A stretch of DNA of 64,000 bases, taken from contig JBBSGP010000002.1 in the NCBI GenBank assembly GCA_038253885.1, positions 1-64,000 on the forward strand, read 5' to 3'. This document shows positions 1 through 8,693 of this stretch, in pieces. The notes below the pieces were generated by a model. That model saw only the letters and a program-made list of their open reading frames with translations, was not told where the DNA came from and made no database searches. This stretch comes from JALZAQ01 sp038253885. Its GTDB lineage: Bacteria > Gemmatimonadota > Gemmatimonadetes > Gemmatimonadales > Gemmatimonadaceae. The position numbers and the translations under genes were made by a program. Each line of letters starts with the position of its first letter. Position 1 is the first letter of the stretch.

Positions 1-212
1 GCCGGGGCGAGATTGATCGTGATACGTCGTGGGGGGACGACGAACCCGGAATTCACGAGCGCCGCGCTGACGCGCTCCCGGCTCTCCTTGACCGCTCCCG
101 CCGGAAGGCCGACGATCGTCCACTGCGGGAGCCCCAGAGCGACGTCGACTTCGACCAGGACGTCATACGCGTGGATGCCCAGCACCGCGGCGGAACGGAT
201 GGCGGCCAGCAT
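1..212 (-). CDS. comM: ComM/YifB-family Mg-chelatase-like AAA+ ATPase, N-terminal part only
   Basis: Only the first 70 codons are inside the window; the gene runs off the left edge. From the ATG at 212 the minus strand reads MLAAIRSAAVLGIHAYDV, then LPQWTIVGLPAGAVKESRE and NSGFVVPPRRITINLAPA. This is the well-conserved N-terminal fold of ComM/YifB proteins. The family are AAA+ motors; in naturally transformable bacteria ComM is a hexameric helicase that promotes branch migration during integration of incoming DNA. The Walker motifs and zinc region are beyond the edge, so integrity cannot be judged. The start is set by the match of the N-terminus to the family; no good ribosome binding site is visible. 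Confidence 0.85.
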   Translation of the reverse strand, partial: MLAAIRSAAVLGIHAYDVLVEVDVALGLPQWTIVGLPAGAVKESRERVSAALVNSGFVVPPRRITINLAP

Positions 213-385
213 GCTCGCACGCTCGCGGCCGACGACGTGGGGAACGCCATCGAATTCCGGCGGTATGGCCCGGATTGCGGACGTCAGGCCAAATTTCACG
301 AACTTGTCATCTTCCGCTAATCCCGATCAAAGCGCCGCGCTAATCGCCTGTCGTACCGTGAGCTCGACCTCGACGGGAGCTCGCG

Positions 386-910
386 GTGAAAACGGGCGGC
401 ATCGAGGCCGATTGGCTGTACCGGCCGTTTGCGACGCTCGCGCAGCGGGATGGCTTTCTGGTAGAGAGCAACACGTAGCCGTTCAGCCGTCACTCACTGG
501 CGCGGTTCGGGGTGCTGGTTCGTGGTGAATGCGCTCGGTGCCCGATGGCCGCAGCTCCCCGGCGCTCGGAGTCCGGCGCTGACGCGCGCCGAGTGCGACG
601 CGCTCGACGCCTGGGTGCGCGGCGGCGGAGCGCTCCTCCTCGTCGCGGATCACGAGCCCATGGGTGCGGCCGTTCGGGATTGTGCGGCTCGCCTCGGCGT
701 GGACATGAGCACTGGTCGCACCGTGGGCCGCTCACAGGGAGTGGCGTTTCGGCTCGGCCGGCGTCGCATCGTCACTCTCGGTGAGGCCGCCATCCTCACC
801 GCGCAGGTCACCAGACACGGCACACTGCGCTTCGGCATGCAGTACGATCGAAGCGATGATCGCCAGCTCGCCCTCAACATCCTCCATTGGCTGGCCGGAT
901 TCTCGAGTGA
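386..910 (+). pseudogene. Degraded DUF4350/GATase-like exported protein
   Basis: Three pieces of one protein family are recognisable but not in one frame. From 386 the frame reads a family-like segment (GGIEADWLYRPFATLAQRDG) and hits TAG at 476-478. The continuation (NALGARWPQLPGARSPALT) is in another frame from about 522, so there is a frameshift near 515-522. It runs through ALDAWVRGGGALLLVADHEP, a typical DUF4350-like stretch. It then jumps from GVDMSTGRTV directly to GVAFRLGRRRIVTLGEAA. From memory of the family, roughly 100 residues are missing between these parts. The expected end (leucine-glutamate-stop, 902-910) is also out of frame, so the reading frame continues into the next gene. 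No signal peptide is left. Family naming rests on recalled homologues. Confidence 0.6.
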
Positions 911-983
911 ACGTCGCCGCTCCGACTGGCGGCGCGAGCGTTCGCGGCGTATGCTGCCTCGTTGTCACCCACCCTCTGCCTCC

Positions 984-1394
984 ATGACCATGCGACATGC
1001 CCTCATGTACCACGGCAGCTTCGAGCGCAACTTTCCCGCCCTTGCCGCTGGCGCTCGCTCCTTCGTCGGCTCCGATGGCGCCGAGCACCAGATTCCCGAC
1101 TGGCCCCCTGAAGTGGATGGTCTCCGAATCGGCTACATGGAGAAGAGCGTGAAGCGCTTTGCCGCCGTGAGGGTGCAGGACGATGACGACGACGTGGTGC
1201 TCGGTCACGAGCTGCTGCTGGATCCGGCCCGCCATCTGGGCTACGGAAAGCGCTTCTCCCCTGAGCCGACCGTCATCGATGACGAGATCGCAGGCGTCTT
1301 GCTGGATGACGTGATCGCGAAGAATCCCGAGCAGCGGAGTCGATTGGAGGCGATGCGGACCCGGATGCCCGGAGCGAAGCGCTCGCGCGCCTGA
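984..1394 (+). CDS. Hypothetical protein, 136 residues
   Basis: This frame is continuous with the pseudogene upstream, but the composition changes sharply at MTMRHALMYHGSF, so the ATG at 984 is the likely start. The protein is soluble, with an acidic run (QDDDDDVVLG) in the middle and a charged C-terminus ending GAKRSRA. I do not recognise a family. There is no signal peptide or membrane segment. The next gene starts 23 bases downstream on the same strand, so co-transcription is possible. The apparent fusion to the pseudogene is best explained by loss of the upstream stop codon rather than by a real fused protein. No ribosome binding site is evident before 984. Confidence 0.45.
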   Translation: MTMRHALMYHGSFERNFPALAAGARSFVGSDGAEHQIPDWPPEVDGLRIGYMEKSVKRFAAVRVQDDDDDVVLGHELLLDPARHLGYGKRFSPEPTVIDDEIAGVLLDDVIAKNPEQRSRLEAMRTRMPGAKRSRA

Positions 1395-1417
1395 GGGCGA
1401 GCTCACCGGGTCCATCG

Positions 1418-2473
1418 ATGCTGAAGCGGTCACGAGCCAGTTGGACAGCGCGCGCTCTCGTCGCTGGCTTCATCTTCCTGGGGTCGTCGCTGCCGGCGCA
1501 GGACTCCACCGCGTCGCCCCGACCGCGTCATGGCGTGCCGAAGCGCGGCAAGACGGCTCATGTCCGCTCCTCGGGTGGGCGAGCTGCGCCCATGCCCTTC
1601 GGGCGCCACTCTGGCGATGCCCATCGCGCGTACCGCGACAGCGTGCTCGACGAACGCTGGCCCGTCCCCGGCCCCGCGCCTCTCGCCGGTTCGATTCTCC
1701 CGGTCAAGCGCATCGTCGCGTTCTACGGGAATCCGCTCTCGAAGCGGATGGGCATCCTGGGTGAGTTTCCTCCCGACGAGATGCTCCGACGCCTCGATAG
1801 CACGGTCGCACAATGGCAGCGACTCGACCCACAGACGCCCGTTCAGCCCGCGCTGCACCTGATCGCCGTGGTCGCGCAGGCGTCGCCTGGTCGTGACGGC
1901 AAGTACCGACTGCGAATGGACAGCGCTCTCATCGAGCGCGTGTATTCCTGGGCCGCCAAGAAAAACGCGCTGCTCTTTCTGGACGTTCAGATAGCGCAGA
2001 GCACGCTGCAGGCGGAGCTGCCCCGGCTCGAGGCTTTTCTCAAGCGCCCTGACGTGCACCTCGCGATCGACCCCGAGTTCTCCATGCACCACAGTCGCGA
2101 GAAGGTGAAGCCAGGACGAAAGATCGGAGTCATGACCGCGGGGGATGTGAACGTCGCCTCGGCCTTCCTCCAGGGGCTCGTCGACAAGTACACGCTGCCG
2201 CCGAAGGTGCTGGTCGTCCATCGGTTCACGAAAACCATGGTCACGAAGGCAAGCGACATTCGCCTCGATCCACGCGTGCAGGTGGTGATCGACATGGATG
2301 GCTTCGGGCCACCGTGGCTCAAACGGGATTCGTTCTACAGCTACGTGAAAAAGGAACCGGTGCAATTCGCCGGGTGGAAGCAGTTCACGAAGCGGCGCAA
2401 TGACCATCCGCCCACACCCATCGAGGAGATCCTCCGCCTCCATCCCGCTCCTCTCTACATCCAGTACCAGTGA
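1418..2473 (+). CDS. Exported hypothetical protein, 351 residues
   Basis: The N-terminus has basic residues, a hydrophobic core (ALVAGFIFLGSS) and a probable signal peptidase site after LPA (about residue 26), so the product is exported. A Ser/Pro/Arg-rich linker to about residue 90 precedes a folded domain. That domain has alternating hydrophobic strands (IVAFYGNPLSKRMG, LHLIAVVAQAS, ALLFLDVQIAQ, DVHLAIDPEFSM, VLVVHRF, VQVVIDMDGFG). The pattern resembles a TIM-barrel-like glycosidase fold with acidic residues at strand ends (D in FLDVQ, D and E in AIDPEF, D in IDMDGFG). That is fold guesswork and no catalytic assignment is made. The rhomboid gene follows 25 bases later on the same strand. 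Confidence 0.7.
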   Translation: MLKRSRASWTARALVAGFIFLGSSLPAQDSTASPRPRHGVPKRGKTAHVRSSGGRAAPMPFGRHSGDAHRAYRDSVLDERWPVPGPAPLAGSILPVKRIVAFYGNPLSKRMGILGEFPPDEMLRRLDSTVAQWQRLDPQTPVQPALHLIAVVAQASPGRDGKYRLRMDSALIERVYSWAAKKNALLFLDVQIAQSTLQAELPRLEAFLKRPDVHLAIDPEFSMHHSREKVKPGRKIGVMTAGDVNVASAFLQGLVDKYTLPPKVLVVHRFTKTMVTKASDIRLDPRVQVVIDMDGFGPPWLKRDSFYSYVKKEPVQFAGWKQFTKRRNDHPPTPIEEILRLHPAPLYIQYQ

Positions 2474-2498
2474 TCGGCGCGTCAGCTATCTTTCCTGG

Positions 2499-3245
2499 AT
2501 GAGCCCCTGGGTCTCGCGACTCCTCATCGCGAACGTCGCGATGTTCATGCTCCAGTACCTCTCACCCGGGATCACGGAGCAGCTCGTCCTGGTACCGGCG
2601 CTGCTGCCAGTGCGCCCCTGGACCGCCGTCACGTACATGTTCCTGCACGGCGGAATCGGGCACATCTTCTTCAACATGCTGGCGCTGTACTTTTTCGGGC
2701 CGCGCGTCGAGGAGCGGCTCGGCGGCTCCCAGTTTCTCTGGCTGTACTTCGTGAGCGGTATCAGCGGCGCGCTCCTGTCCTGGATATTCACGCCCACCGT
2801 CGGCGTCATCGGCGCCTCCGGTGCCCTCTTCGGCGTGATGCTCGCCTACGCTCGATTCTGGCCCCACGATCGGATTCTCATCTGGGGCATCGTTCCGGTG
2901 GAGGCGCGCTGGCTTGTCGTCATCACCACTGGGGTCGAGCTGTTCTTCATACAACCGGGCGCGCGCGGCGGCGGAATAGCGCACTTCGCCCACCTCGGCG
3001 GCTACGCGGGCGCCGCTGCGTATCTGGTGTGGCTCCAGTGGCGCTCTCCCACAAAGCGATTCCGCACGAGGGTCAGCAAGCCCGTGGCGGCCGACACGCG
3101 TCGGTGGGCGATGATCGACCGGAACACCGTGCACGAGGTGAACCGGGGTGAGCTCGACCGCATCCTGGACAAGATCAACGCCTCCGGACTCGCCAGCCTG
3201 ACACCCACCGAGCGTACCTTTCTCGACCACTTCAGCACGAAATAA
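2499..3245 (+). CDS. Rhomboid-family intramembrane serine protease
   Basis: This 248-residue integral membrane protein has the rhomboid hallmarks. HGGIGHIFFNM lies in the second helix, GASGALFG carries the catalytic serine (Ser107), and AHFAHLGGYAG carries the catalytic histidine (His165). Rhomboids cut transmembrane segments of other membrane proteins inside the bilayer. After the last helix (about residue 180) there is a cytosolic tail of about 65 residues ending in a conserved-looking LDKINASG / SLTPTERTFLDHF module, known from other environmental rhomboids as a small C-terminal domain. The start at 2499 is chosen because it begins just before the first helix; an upstream ATG in frame at 2400 lies inside the preceding gene. 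A TATCTT box at 2487-2492 sits 6 bases before the ATG, suggesting a nearly leaderless transcript. Confidence 0.9.
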   Translation: MSPWVSRLLIANVAMFMLQYLSPGITEQLVLVPALLPVRPWTAVTYMFLHGGIGHIFFNMLALYFFGPRVEERLGGSQFLWLYFVSGISGALLSWIFTPTVGVIGASGALFGVMLAYARFWPHDRILIWGIVPVEARWLVVITTGVELFFIQPGARGGGIAHFAHLGGYAGAAAYLVWLQWRSPTKRFRTRVSKPVAADTRRWAMIDRNTVHEVNRGELDRILDKINASGLASLTPTERTFLDHFSTK

Positions 3246-3255
3246 CTACGAGCGC

Positions 3256-5526
3256 TCACGGCTTCGGAACGCCCCCGTGCTCCGCTCCTCGCTTGGGCTT
3301 GTCACCGGGATGATAGGTGCGCTCGGTGTGGGACAGCACCTCGCTCCGGGAGAACCAGGCGGGCTTCAGACGACCGGTCGCGTACAACTCGGCCTGGTCC
3401 AGATAGTGGGGCGAAGCCGGATCGGCGCTCTCGCCGAATACCTGCAGCGAGCGCGCCCTCACCGTCGGACCGAATTCCACCACCGCCACATACGAGTCCC
3501 CGCTGTCTCCGTAACGTCGCTTCTGCCCGCGCTCCGGTCGGCTGTAGACGGCGAAGATGATGCCGAGCTGACCGGCGCCGCCGGCCGTCGGTAAGCTCGG
3601 TCGGGCATCGCTGAACGCCTCTCTTCCACTCGTGTGCACGCGCTGCAGGCGGTTGATCTCTCCCCACGCGACCTGCCAGGTGCCCCAGTCCTGCTCGAGA
3701 GCCCGGCGCGTCTCCTCGAGCGCGCGCACAAGCGATCCGCGCGGGACGGACGTCGTGTCGCGCGGCGCGCGCAAGGACCGCAGGTAGAGACCGGTGAAAA
3801 GCGTCATGGGGATCGATTCGATGGAACTCACATGGTCCCAACCAACCAGTGAGTCGATGAGTGGTCGCAACGCCGCGCCACGACTGCTGTCACGCACCGT
3901 GATCTCTCGCCATTCGCCGAGGAGAGCGCTGATGGCGGAATCCGCGACCGACACTCCTCGATCGAAGCCGAGCCGGCTCAGCTCATCGAACGTGACCCTG
4001 TGCGACCCCGAGAGCAGCTTCAAGGATTGCTGCGCGCGCGGGTTGAACGGCTCCGGGGCCATGTAGCGCTGAAACGACGAGCTGTCCGGGTTGCCAGTGC
4101 TCGTCATGTGAAAGGGCGATGAGTTGGTATTGATGAGAAATCCGCTCGCGGGATTCAGCAGGTGCGGCAGCTCCGTCTGCGTGTGATACCCTTGCCAGTC
4201 CATCTGCGGATCGGCTCCATCCAGCAGCTTCGACGGATCGGCTGTCGGAGAGCGTCGGGGGACCGCATTGCCGTGGACGTAATAGATATTGCCCCGATCG
4301 TCGGCGTACATCGTGTTGGATCCGACGATCGTGCCGCGCTCCATGGCGCGTCTCCATTCCGCGAACGTCCGCGATTTTCCCATGAGATAACGCTGCTCGA
4401 GGGAGCCCTCACCGCCCCCGTCCCGCGCCATTCTCAGCACCATCCCGACGGAGTCGTGGCGGGACAGGACGGGTCCGTGCTGCGTCCTGAGGAGGCGGTA
4501 GTGGCGGGTGACGAGGCCGGAGTCGGTCTTCACTCGAAGGCTGTCCTCCCACTCCGTCGCTGTCAGATGGGCGCCGCCCCAACGATAGGACAAGGGGTGC
4601 GACGGGTCGTCAAACTTCTCCACGAAGACGTCGCGCTGGTCTCCGTAGAAGTTCGTGTGGCTCCATCCGAGGTGGGCATTATGCCCGGTACGCGGGATGG
4701 GCCACCCGAGGATGGCAAAGCCAGAAAAATCCCATCCCTGGCCGCTATGCAGGTGCATCTCGTAACGCTGCCCGCCCCCGAAGTAGCCGACGTGAGGGTT
4801 GATGAACAGCAGCGCGTGGCGACTGGCGCTTCTCGATGGCCCGAGAGCCCACATGTTGGACCCTTCGTCCTGTTCTCCGGAGTGTTCCTTCACGACTCCC
4901 AGAAGATCGCCCAGACGGACGCCATCGATCACCACCTCCGGATTCCCCCCCGCGTGTGAATGCTCGGTGGCGAGGATGAACCAGGGCTCGAATCGCGTCA
5001 GCAGCCGCGGAGCGGTTTCCGGATGCGTCGCGAGGTAGTAGTTGATCCCGTCGGCAAACGCCTGGTAGATCCCCCTCATTCGTGGGCTCGCCCTGCGGAA
5101 CGCTTCGCGCGCCTTGGGCGCCACCTCGAAGGCAAGACTCATCAGGTCCCCGAAGCTCGTGCTGTCGCCGTACACTTCCGCGCGCCGGCCGAGGGTGGAG
5201 AGATAGTCCTCCTCGATCTGCCAGAAATTATCCTCGGCCTGGGAATACATCAGCCCGAACACGACGCTGGCATCGCTCGGGCCATAGATGTGCGGCACGC
5301 CGTAGAGGTCGCGCCGAATTGTCACCGTGCGAGCCATTCGCCTCCATCTGTCCATCTCTCCAGGCGTGAACGCCGGCAGTTGGCCAACAGCGGTGGCCCG
5401 CGACGTGACTCCGGCGGCATAGCCCAAGAGCGGTATTCTTCTTTCCTGGGCGGCGCCCGTATTGCTCAGCACCGCCAGCATGACCACGAGCGACAGCGGT
5501 GCGAGGCTCAGGCTCATGGGGACCAT
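3256..5526 (-). CDS. Penicillin acylase-family N-terminal-nucleophile hydrolase, exported
   Basis: This 756-residue protein has a signal peptide (hydrophobic residues 5-25, GAAQ cleavage region). It shows the alpha-chain motif RDLYGVPHIYG at about 72-82, followed by GLMYSQAEDNFWQIEEDYLSTLGR. The beta-chain would begin at Ser223 in DEGSNMWALGPSRS; in this family autocatalytic cleavage exposes this serine as the nucleophile. The family hydrolyses amide bonds of beta-lactams, acyl-homoserine lactones or peptide-like substrates in the periplasm, and the substrate here cannot be told from sequence. Length and layout are normal. A second ATG at 5517 is an alternative start. It is convergent with the rhomboid gene (10 bases apart) and divergent from the lipoprotein gene at 5569. 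Confidence 0.9.
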   Translation of the reverse strand: MVPMSLSLAPLSLVVMLAVLSNTGAAQERRIPLLGYAAGVTSRATAVGQLPAFTPGEMDRWRRMARTVTIRRDLYGVPHIYGPSDASVVFGLMYSQAEDNFWQIEEDYLSTLGRRAEVYGDSTSFGDLMSLAFEVAPKAREAFRRASPRMRGIYQAFADGINYYLATHPETAPRLLTRFEPWFILATEHSHAGGNPEVVIDGVRLGDLLGVVKEHSGEQDEGSNMWALGPSRSASRHALLFINPHVGYFGGGQRYEMHLHSGQGWDFSGFAILGWPIPRTGHNAHLGWSHTNFYGDQRDVFVEKFDDPSHPLSYRWGGAHLTATEWEDSLRVKTDSGLVTRHYRLLRTQHGPVLSRHDSVGMVLRMARDGGGEGSLEQRYLMGKSRTFAEWRRAMERGTIVGSNTMYADDRGNIYYVHGNAVPRRSPTADPSKLLDGADPQMDWQGYHTQTELPHLLNPASGFLINTNSSPFHMTSTGNPDSSSFQRYMAPEPFNPRAQQSLKLLSGSHRVTFDELSRLGFDRGVSVADSAISALLGEWREITVRDSSRGAALRPLIDSLVGWDHVSSIESIPMTLFTGLYLRSLRAPRDTTSVPRGSLVRALEETRRALEQDWGTWQVAWGEINRLQRVHTSGREAFSDARPSLPTAGGAGQLGIIFAVYSRPERGQKRRYGDSGDSYVAVVEFGPTVRARSLQVFGESADPASPHYLDQAELYATGRLKPAWFSRSEVLSHTERTYHPGDKPKRGAEHGGVPKP

Positions 5527-5568
5527 CTGTTAAGGGAACGCCGGCGCACGGGGACGGTATACGATCGA

Positions 5569-6426
5569 ATGGCGTGGAGTGACCTTACGACATTGTCTGA
5601 GACGGTGAGCTTGGTGCTCGCGAACCGATGGAGCCGCCTTGCCGCGACGACCCGGCGACCGGCCCTGGCCACGACATTTCTGCTAGCGCTGGGGTGCGGT
5701 GGCGATCGCGACGCGAGTCGGTCGGCGGATACGGCCCTGGATCGCGATCTCACTCTCGCGGGTGGTGACCAGCATCCGCAGCCTGCTCTGCGCGATGTCG
5801 CCGCGGCGTCCCCCTCCACACTGCGAGCGGCGACAGTGCCGCAGCGCGCACAGGCGCCCAGAGCTGTGCCGCGTCCCAAGTTGGACCCGCAACCAATCAG
5901 CCCACCCCGCTCCTCCGTTCCTTCCGACGGTTCCGCGCCCGAGCCGACTCCTCTGCCCGGCAACGCTCCAGCCACCCCAGCGATCGCATCCGCACCGCTG
6001 GCCAGAGACTCGGCGGCAGCGGCGATCGCGCCGGGCACGCTCGTATCCGGCACCGTGCTCACGCTGTCCCCCCACATCTGGATCTGCACCGAGATGAGTG
6101 CCGTCGGAGACGTCTTCACCGCCACGGTGCAGGAGCAGATCTCGGGCGCCGATGGCGTGACCATCCCCGCCGGCGCGAATGCCGTCCTCAAGCTCACGTC
6201 GATCAGCGCGGGTCCCAACGGCTCGGCCGTCATGCACTTCGTCGTCCGTGCCGTCGGCGTCACCGGGAAGAGCTTTCTCGTCACCGCCGATGTTCCCGCC
6301 GGGGGTTCCCCATCCTCACAGAGCACGATGGCCGACCGGATCGCCGACTTCGGCAGCTGCGTCCCGCGCGGCGGACAACTCCGGCTGGTGCTGACGCAGG
6401 CATTGCGACTCAGCGCCGCGCGCTGA
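5569..6426 (+). CDS. Putative lipoprotein with TrbI/VirB10-like beta domain
   Basis: The frame is open far upstream, but that part is antisense to the acylase gene. From ATG 5569 the protein has 285 residues. A hydrophobic stretch ending ALGC gives a lipobox with the acceptor cysteine at about residue 45. The next 120 residues are Pro/Ala/Ser-rich, a likely disordered spacer from the membrane. The C-terminal domain reads GTLVSGTVLTLS, GDVFTATVQEQI, GVTIPAGANAVLKLTSI, a pattern seen in TrbI/VirB10-like beta-barrel domains of many uncharacterised lipoproteins. A TATACG box at 5558-5563 lies 5 bases before the ATG. The gene is convergent with the S9 peptidase gene, 8 bases away. Function unknown. 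Confidence 0.65.
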   Translation: MAWSDLTTLSETVSLVLANRWSRLAATTRRPALATTFLLALGCGGDRDASRSADTALDRDLTLAGGDQHPQPALRDVAAASPSTLRAATVPQRAQAPRAVPRPKLDPQPISPPRSSVPSDGSAPEPTPLPGNAPATPAIASAPLARDSAAAAIAPGTLVSGTVLTLSPHIWICTEMSAVGDVFTATVQEQISGADGVTIPAGANAVLKLTSISAGPNGSAVMHFVVRAVGVTGKSFLVTADVPAGGSPSSQSTMADRIADFGSCVPRGGQLRLVLTQALRLSAAR

Positions 6427-6434
6427 TCTGCCGG

Positions 6435-8636
6435 CTATCGTTTGCCGTCCGCGCCGGAAGTCGTCGCCGTCACCGGAGCACCGCCCTGATCCATGAGCCA
6501 GTAACTGAACCACTGCCGGAGCCGCCCGAGCCGATCCACCAGCAGCCATGGTTCGCCAGAGCGAGAGAGCTCATGGGTGGAGCGCGGATAGCGGATGAAC
6601 TCCACCGGAACGCCACGCTTCTTCAGCGCCATGTACCAGAGCTCGGCGTTCCCCATCGGCGTTCGGAAATCATCCTCCGACTGCACCATCAACGTCGGCG
6701 TCTTCACACGGTCCACGTAACGGATGGGAGACAGGCGATCATACAGCGTCCAGTTGTCCCACGGCTTGCCGTAGAACTCGAATTCGGTCAGGCCCTGTGC
6801 GTCCGAGGCTCCGTACCAGTAGGTCCACTCGCTGATCATGCGGTCCGTCTCCGCAGCCTTGAAGCGGGTCGTCTTCGTCTCGATCCACGCGGTCATGAAT
6901 CCGCCATAGGAGCCACCGGTGACACCCATTCGGCTGGAATCCACGTCCGAGCGGCGCGCGGCAATGTCCACCGCCTTCATCAGGTCGTCGTAATCCTCCG
7001 CGCCCCATCGGCCGCGAGTGGCGAAGGTGAAGTCGGCACCGTACCCCGATGAGCCTCGCGGGTTGGTGAACAGCACCCACATTCCCGCCGCCGCGAGATT
7101 CTGGAACTCATCGAACCAGTTCTCGCCATATGCGCTGTGCGGTCCGCCGTGGATATAGAGAACGAGCGGATACTTCCGCCCCGCCTGGTAGCCGTATGGC
7201 TTCATCAGCCAACCTTCGACCTGCAGTCCACCGACGCTCGGATACGTGAAGCGCTCGGCGTCGGACCAGGCGATCTCGGCGTTCAGCTTGTCGTTGAAAT
7301 GCGTCAATCGGCGCTCGTTCTTGCCATCGATGTCGGCGACGAAAACCTCGGTCGGCGCCGTGAGACTCGTCGCGATGAACGCCACTTGCCGGCGTGCCGA
7401 GTCCAAGGTGAAGCCGCTCATGCGTCGCCGGCCGCCCAGGATCTCTCGCACATCTCGGGTGGCCGGTGTGACGAGGAATAATCCGCTGCTCCCGCCGTTC
7501 TCCGCAGTGGCCACCAGCTGCGTGGGCGACAACCAGGTGAATGCCTCCGGCTCCTGCTTCCAGTCGCCAACGGCATTCGACGGTATTGAGGGTGCCCCCG
7601 ACGGATCGACATCCGCCACATACAGCCTCGCGGACCTGGTCCGACCCGGCCGGCCGACGAACCCCAGACGCTTCCCGTCGGGAGACCAGGTCAGGCTGCT
7701 CTCGTTGCCCGCGAACGTGACGAGTCGTTTCGGCTCTCCGCCGGCGAGGGGAATGGCGAAGACATCCACCTCGTTGCGATCCATCTCGTCGCGCTTCGGA
7801 TCGTAGGGCAGCTTCGCGATCGAATCGCGCTCCGCGTCGACCACTGAATCCGGGCGCAGGCGCGAATCGGCGGTGAACGCCACCCACTTTCCGTCGGGGG
7901 AAACCGCGGCCTCGAGATGGGAGTAGCGCGTGCTCGTGATCTGCTTCTTCGCGCTGTCGCCGTATTGTTGCAACCAGAGCTGCGCTGAACGCCAGCTCCG
8001 CTTCTCGCGCGCTCCGGGAATGAATCCAGCATCGTTGCCCTTGTATCGCATGTCGGTGATCTGTCTTCCATCGAACCGGCGGGCATCCACGGGCTTGGTG
8101 ATGGCGGCAAACGGAGGACGGGCCATCGGGAGCATGGTGGCGAATGGATCGGTCTTCTTCGCCGAATCGGCAGCGGAGTCGCGGGGCGTGGCTTCCGTCC
8201 AGACCGCGAACCGGTGATCGGCGGGGGTGGATCCCATCGGCACCGTTTCAGCTTGGAACGCTTCGCCGCCGGGCTGGTCAACCCGGAGCAGCCACGTCGT
8301 ACCTTTCCCGCCAGGCCGGGTGCTGGTGAAGCGCAGATACCGGCCGTCGGGAGAGAACCGGGGTGCCGAGCTCTCCACTCCCGGGGCCGTGTAGCGACTC
8401 GGCTCCCCGCCATTCGCGGGCACGACCCACACCTCGGAATGGCGGCGATTCTCCATTTCCTTCACCGTCGTGACGGTGAAGGCCACCAGCTTTCCATCAG
8501 GCGACAGCGCGGGTGCGGCGACCGTCGTCAGTCGATACCAGTCGGTCGGGACGAACGCGCGAGGGGGTTTCTGTTGCGCCGCGACGAGTCCGGGCGCGAT
8601 GGCAATCAGGAGATAGCGGGCAGAGATCGAGCGCAT
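6435..8636 (-). CDS. S9-family prolyl oligopeptidase / dipeptidyl aminopeptidase, exported
   Basis: The protein has 733 residues from the ATG at 8636, which gives a clean signal peptide (ARYLLIAIAPGLVAAQQ); the ATG five codons upstream adds an acidic segment and is less likely. Residues about 30-450 form a beta-propeller with repeated SPDGK/SPDGR blades. The C-terminal alpha/beta-hydrolase domain has HGGPHSAYG (oxyanion region), GGSYGGFMTAW with nucleophile Ser576, an acidic residue in QSEDDFRTP (about 655) and His688 in RSTHELSR. These enzymes cleave short peptides after proline or release N-terminal peptides, here probably in the periplasm. It follows the sensor kinase gene on the same strand with a 57-base gap. 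Confidence 0.9.
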   Translation of the reverse strand: MRSISARYLLIAIAPGLVAAQQKPPRAFVPTDWYRLTTVAAPALSPDGKLVAFTVTTVKEMENRRHSEVWVVPANGGEPSRYTAPGVESSAPRFSPDGRYLRFTSTRPGGKGTTWLLRVDQPGGEAFQAETVPMGSTPADHRFAVWTEATPRDSAADSAKKTDPFATMLPMARPPFAAITKPVDARRFDGRQITDMRYKGNDAGFIPGAREKRSWRSAQLWLQQYGDSAKKQITSTRYSHLEAAVSPDGKWVAFTADSRLRPDSVVDAERDSIAKLPYDPKRDEMDRNEVDVFAIPLAGGEPKRLVTFAGNESSLTWSPDGKRLGFVGRPGRTRSARLYVADVDPSGAPSIPSNAVGDWKQEPEAFTWLSPTQLVATAENGGSSGLFLVTPATRDVREILGGRRRMSGFTLDSARRQVAFIATSLTAPTEVFVADIDGKNERRLTHFNDKLNAEIAWSDAERFTYPSVGGLQVEGWLMKPYGYQAGRKYPLVLYIHGGPHSAYGENWFDEFQNLAAAGMWVLFTNPRGSSGYGADFTFATRGRWGAEDYDDLMKAVDIAARRSDVDSSRMGVTGGSYGGFMTAWIETKTTRFKAAETDRMISEWTYWYGASDAQGLTEFEFYGKPWDNWTLYDRLSPIRYVDRVKTPTLMVQSEDDFRTPMGNAELWYMALKKRGVPVEFIRYPRSTHELSRSGEPWLLVDRLGRLRQWFSYWLMDQGGAPVTATTSGADGKR

Positions 8637-8693
8637 ATCGGACAACTCCACGAGGAGGTACGCAGGCGCCGCCGCAGCAGCGCTGCCATGAAG

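Noticed and set aside
13..528. 171-residue plus-strand open frame at the left edge
   Set aside because: It runs antisense to comM and then in the wrong frame through the pseudogene. No family character.
1681..1720. GGTTCGATTCTCC, similar to a tRNA T-loop
   Set aside because: It lies inside a well-supported coding sequence, and no acceptor stem or anticodon arm could be formed around it.
4960..5568. Long upstream extension of the lipoprotein at 5569
   Set aside because: The extension is antisense to the start of the penicillin acylase gene; the lipoprotein signal begins only after 5569.
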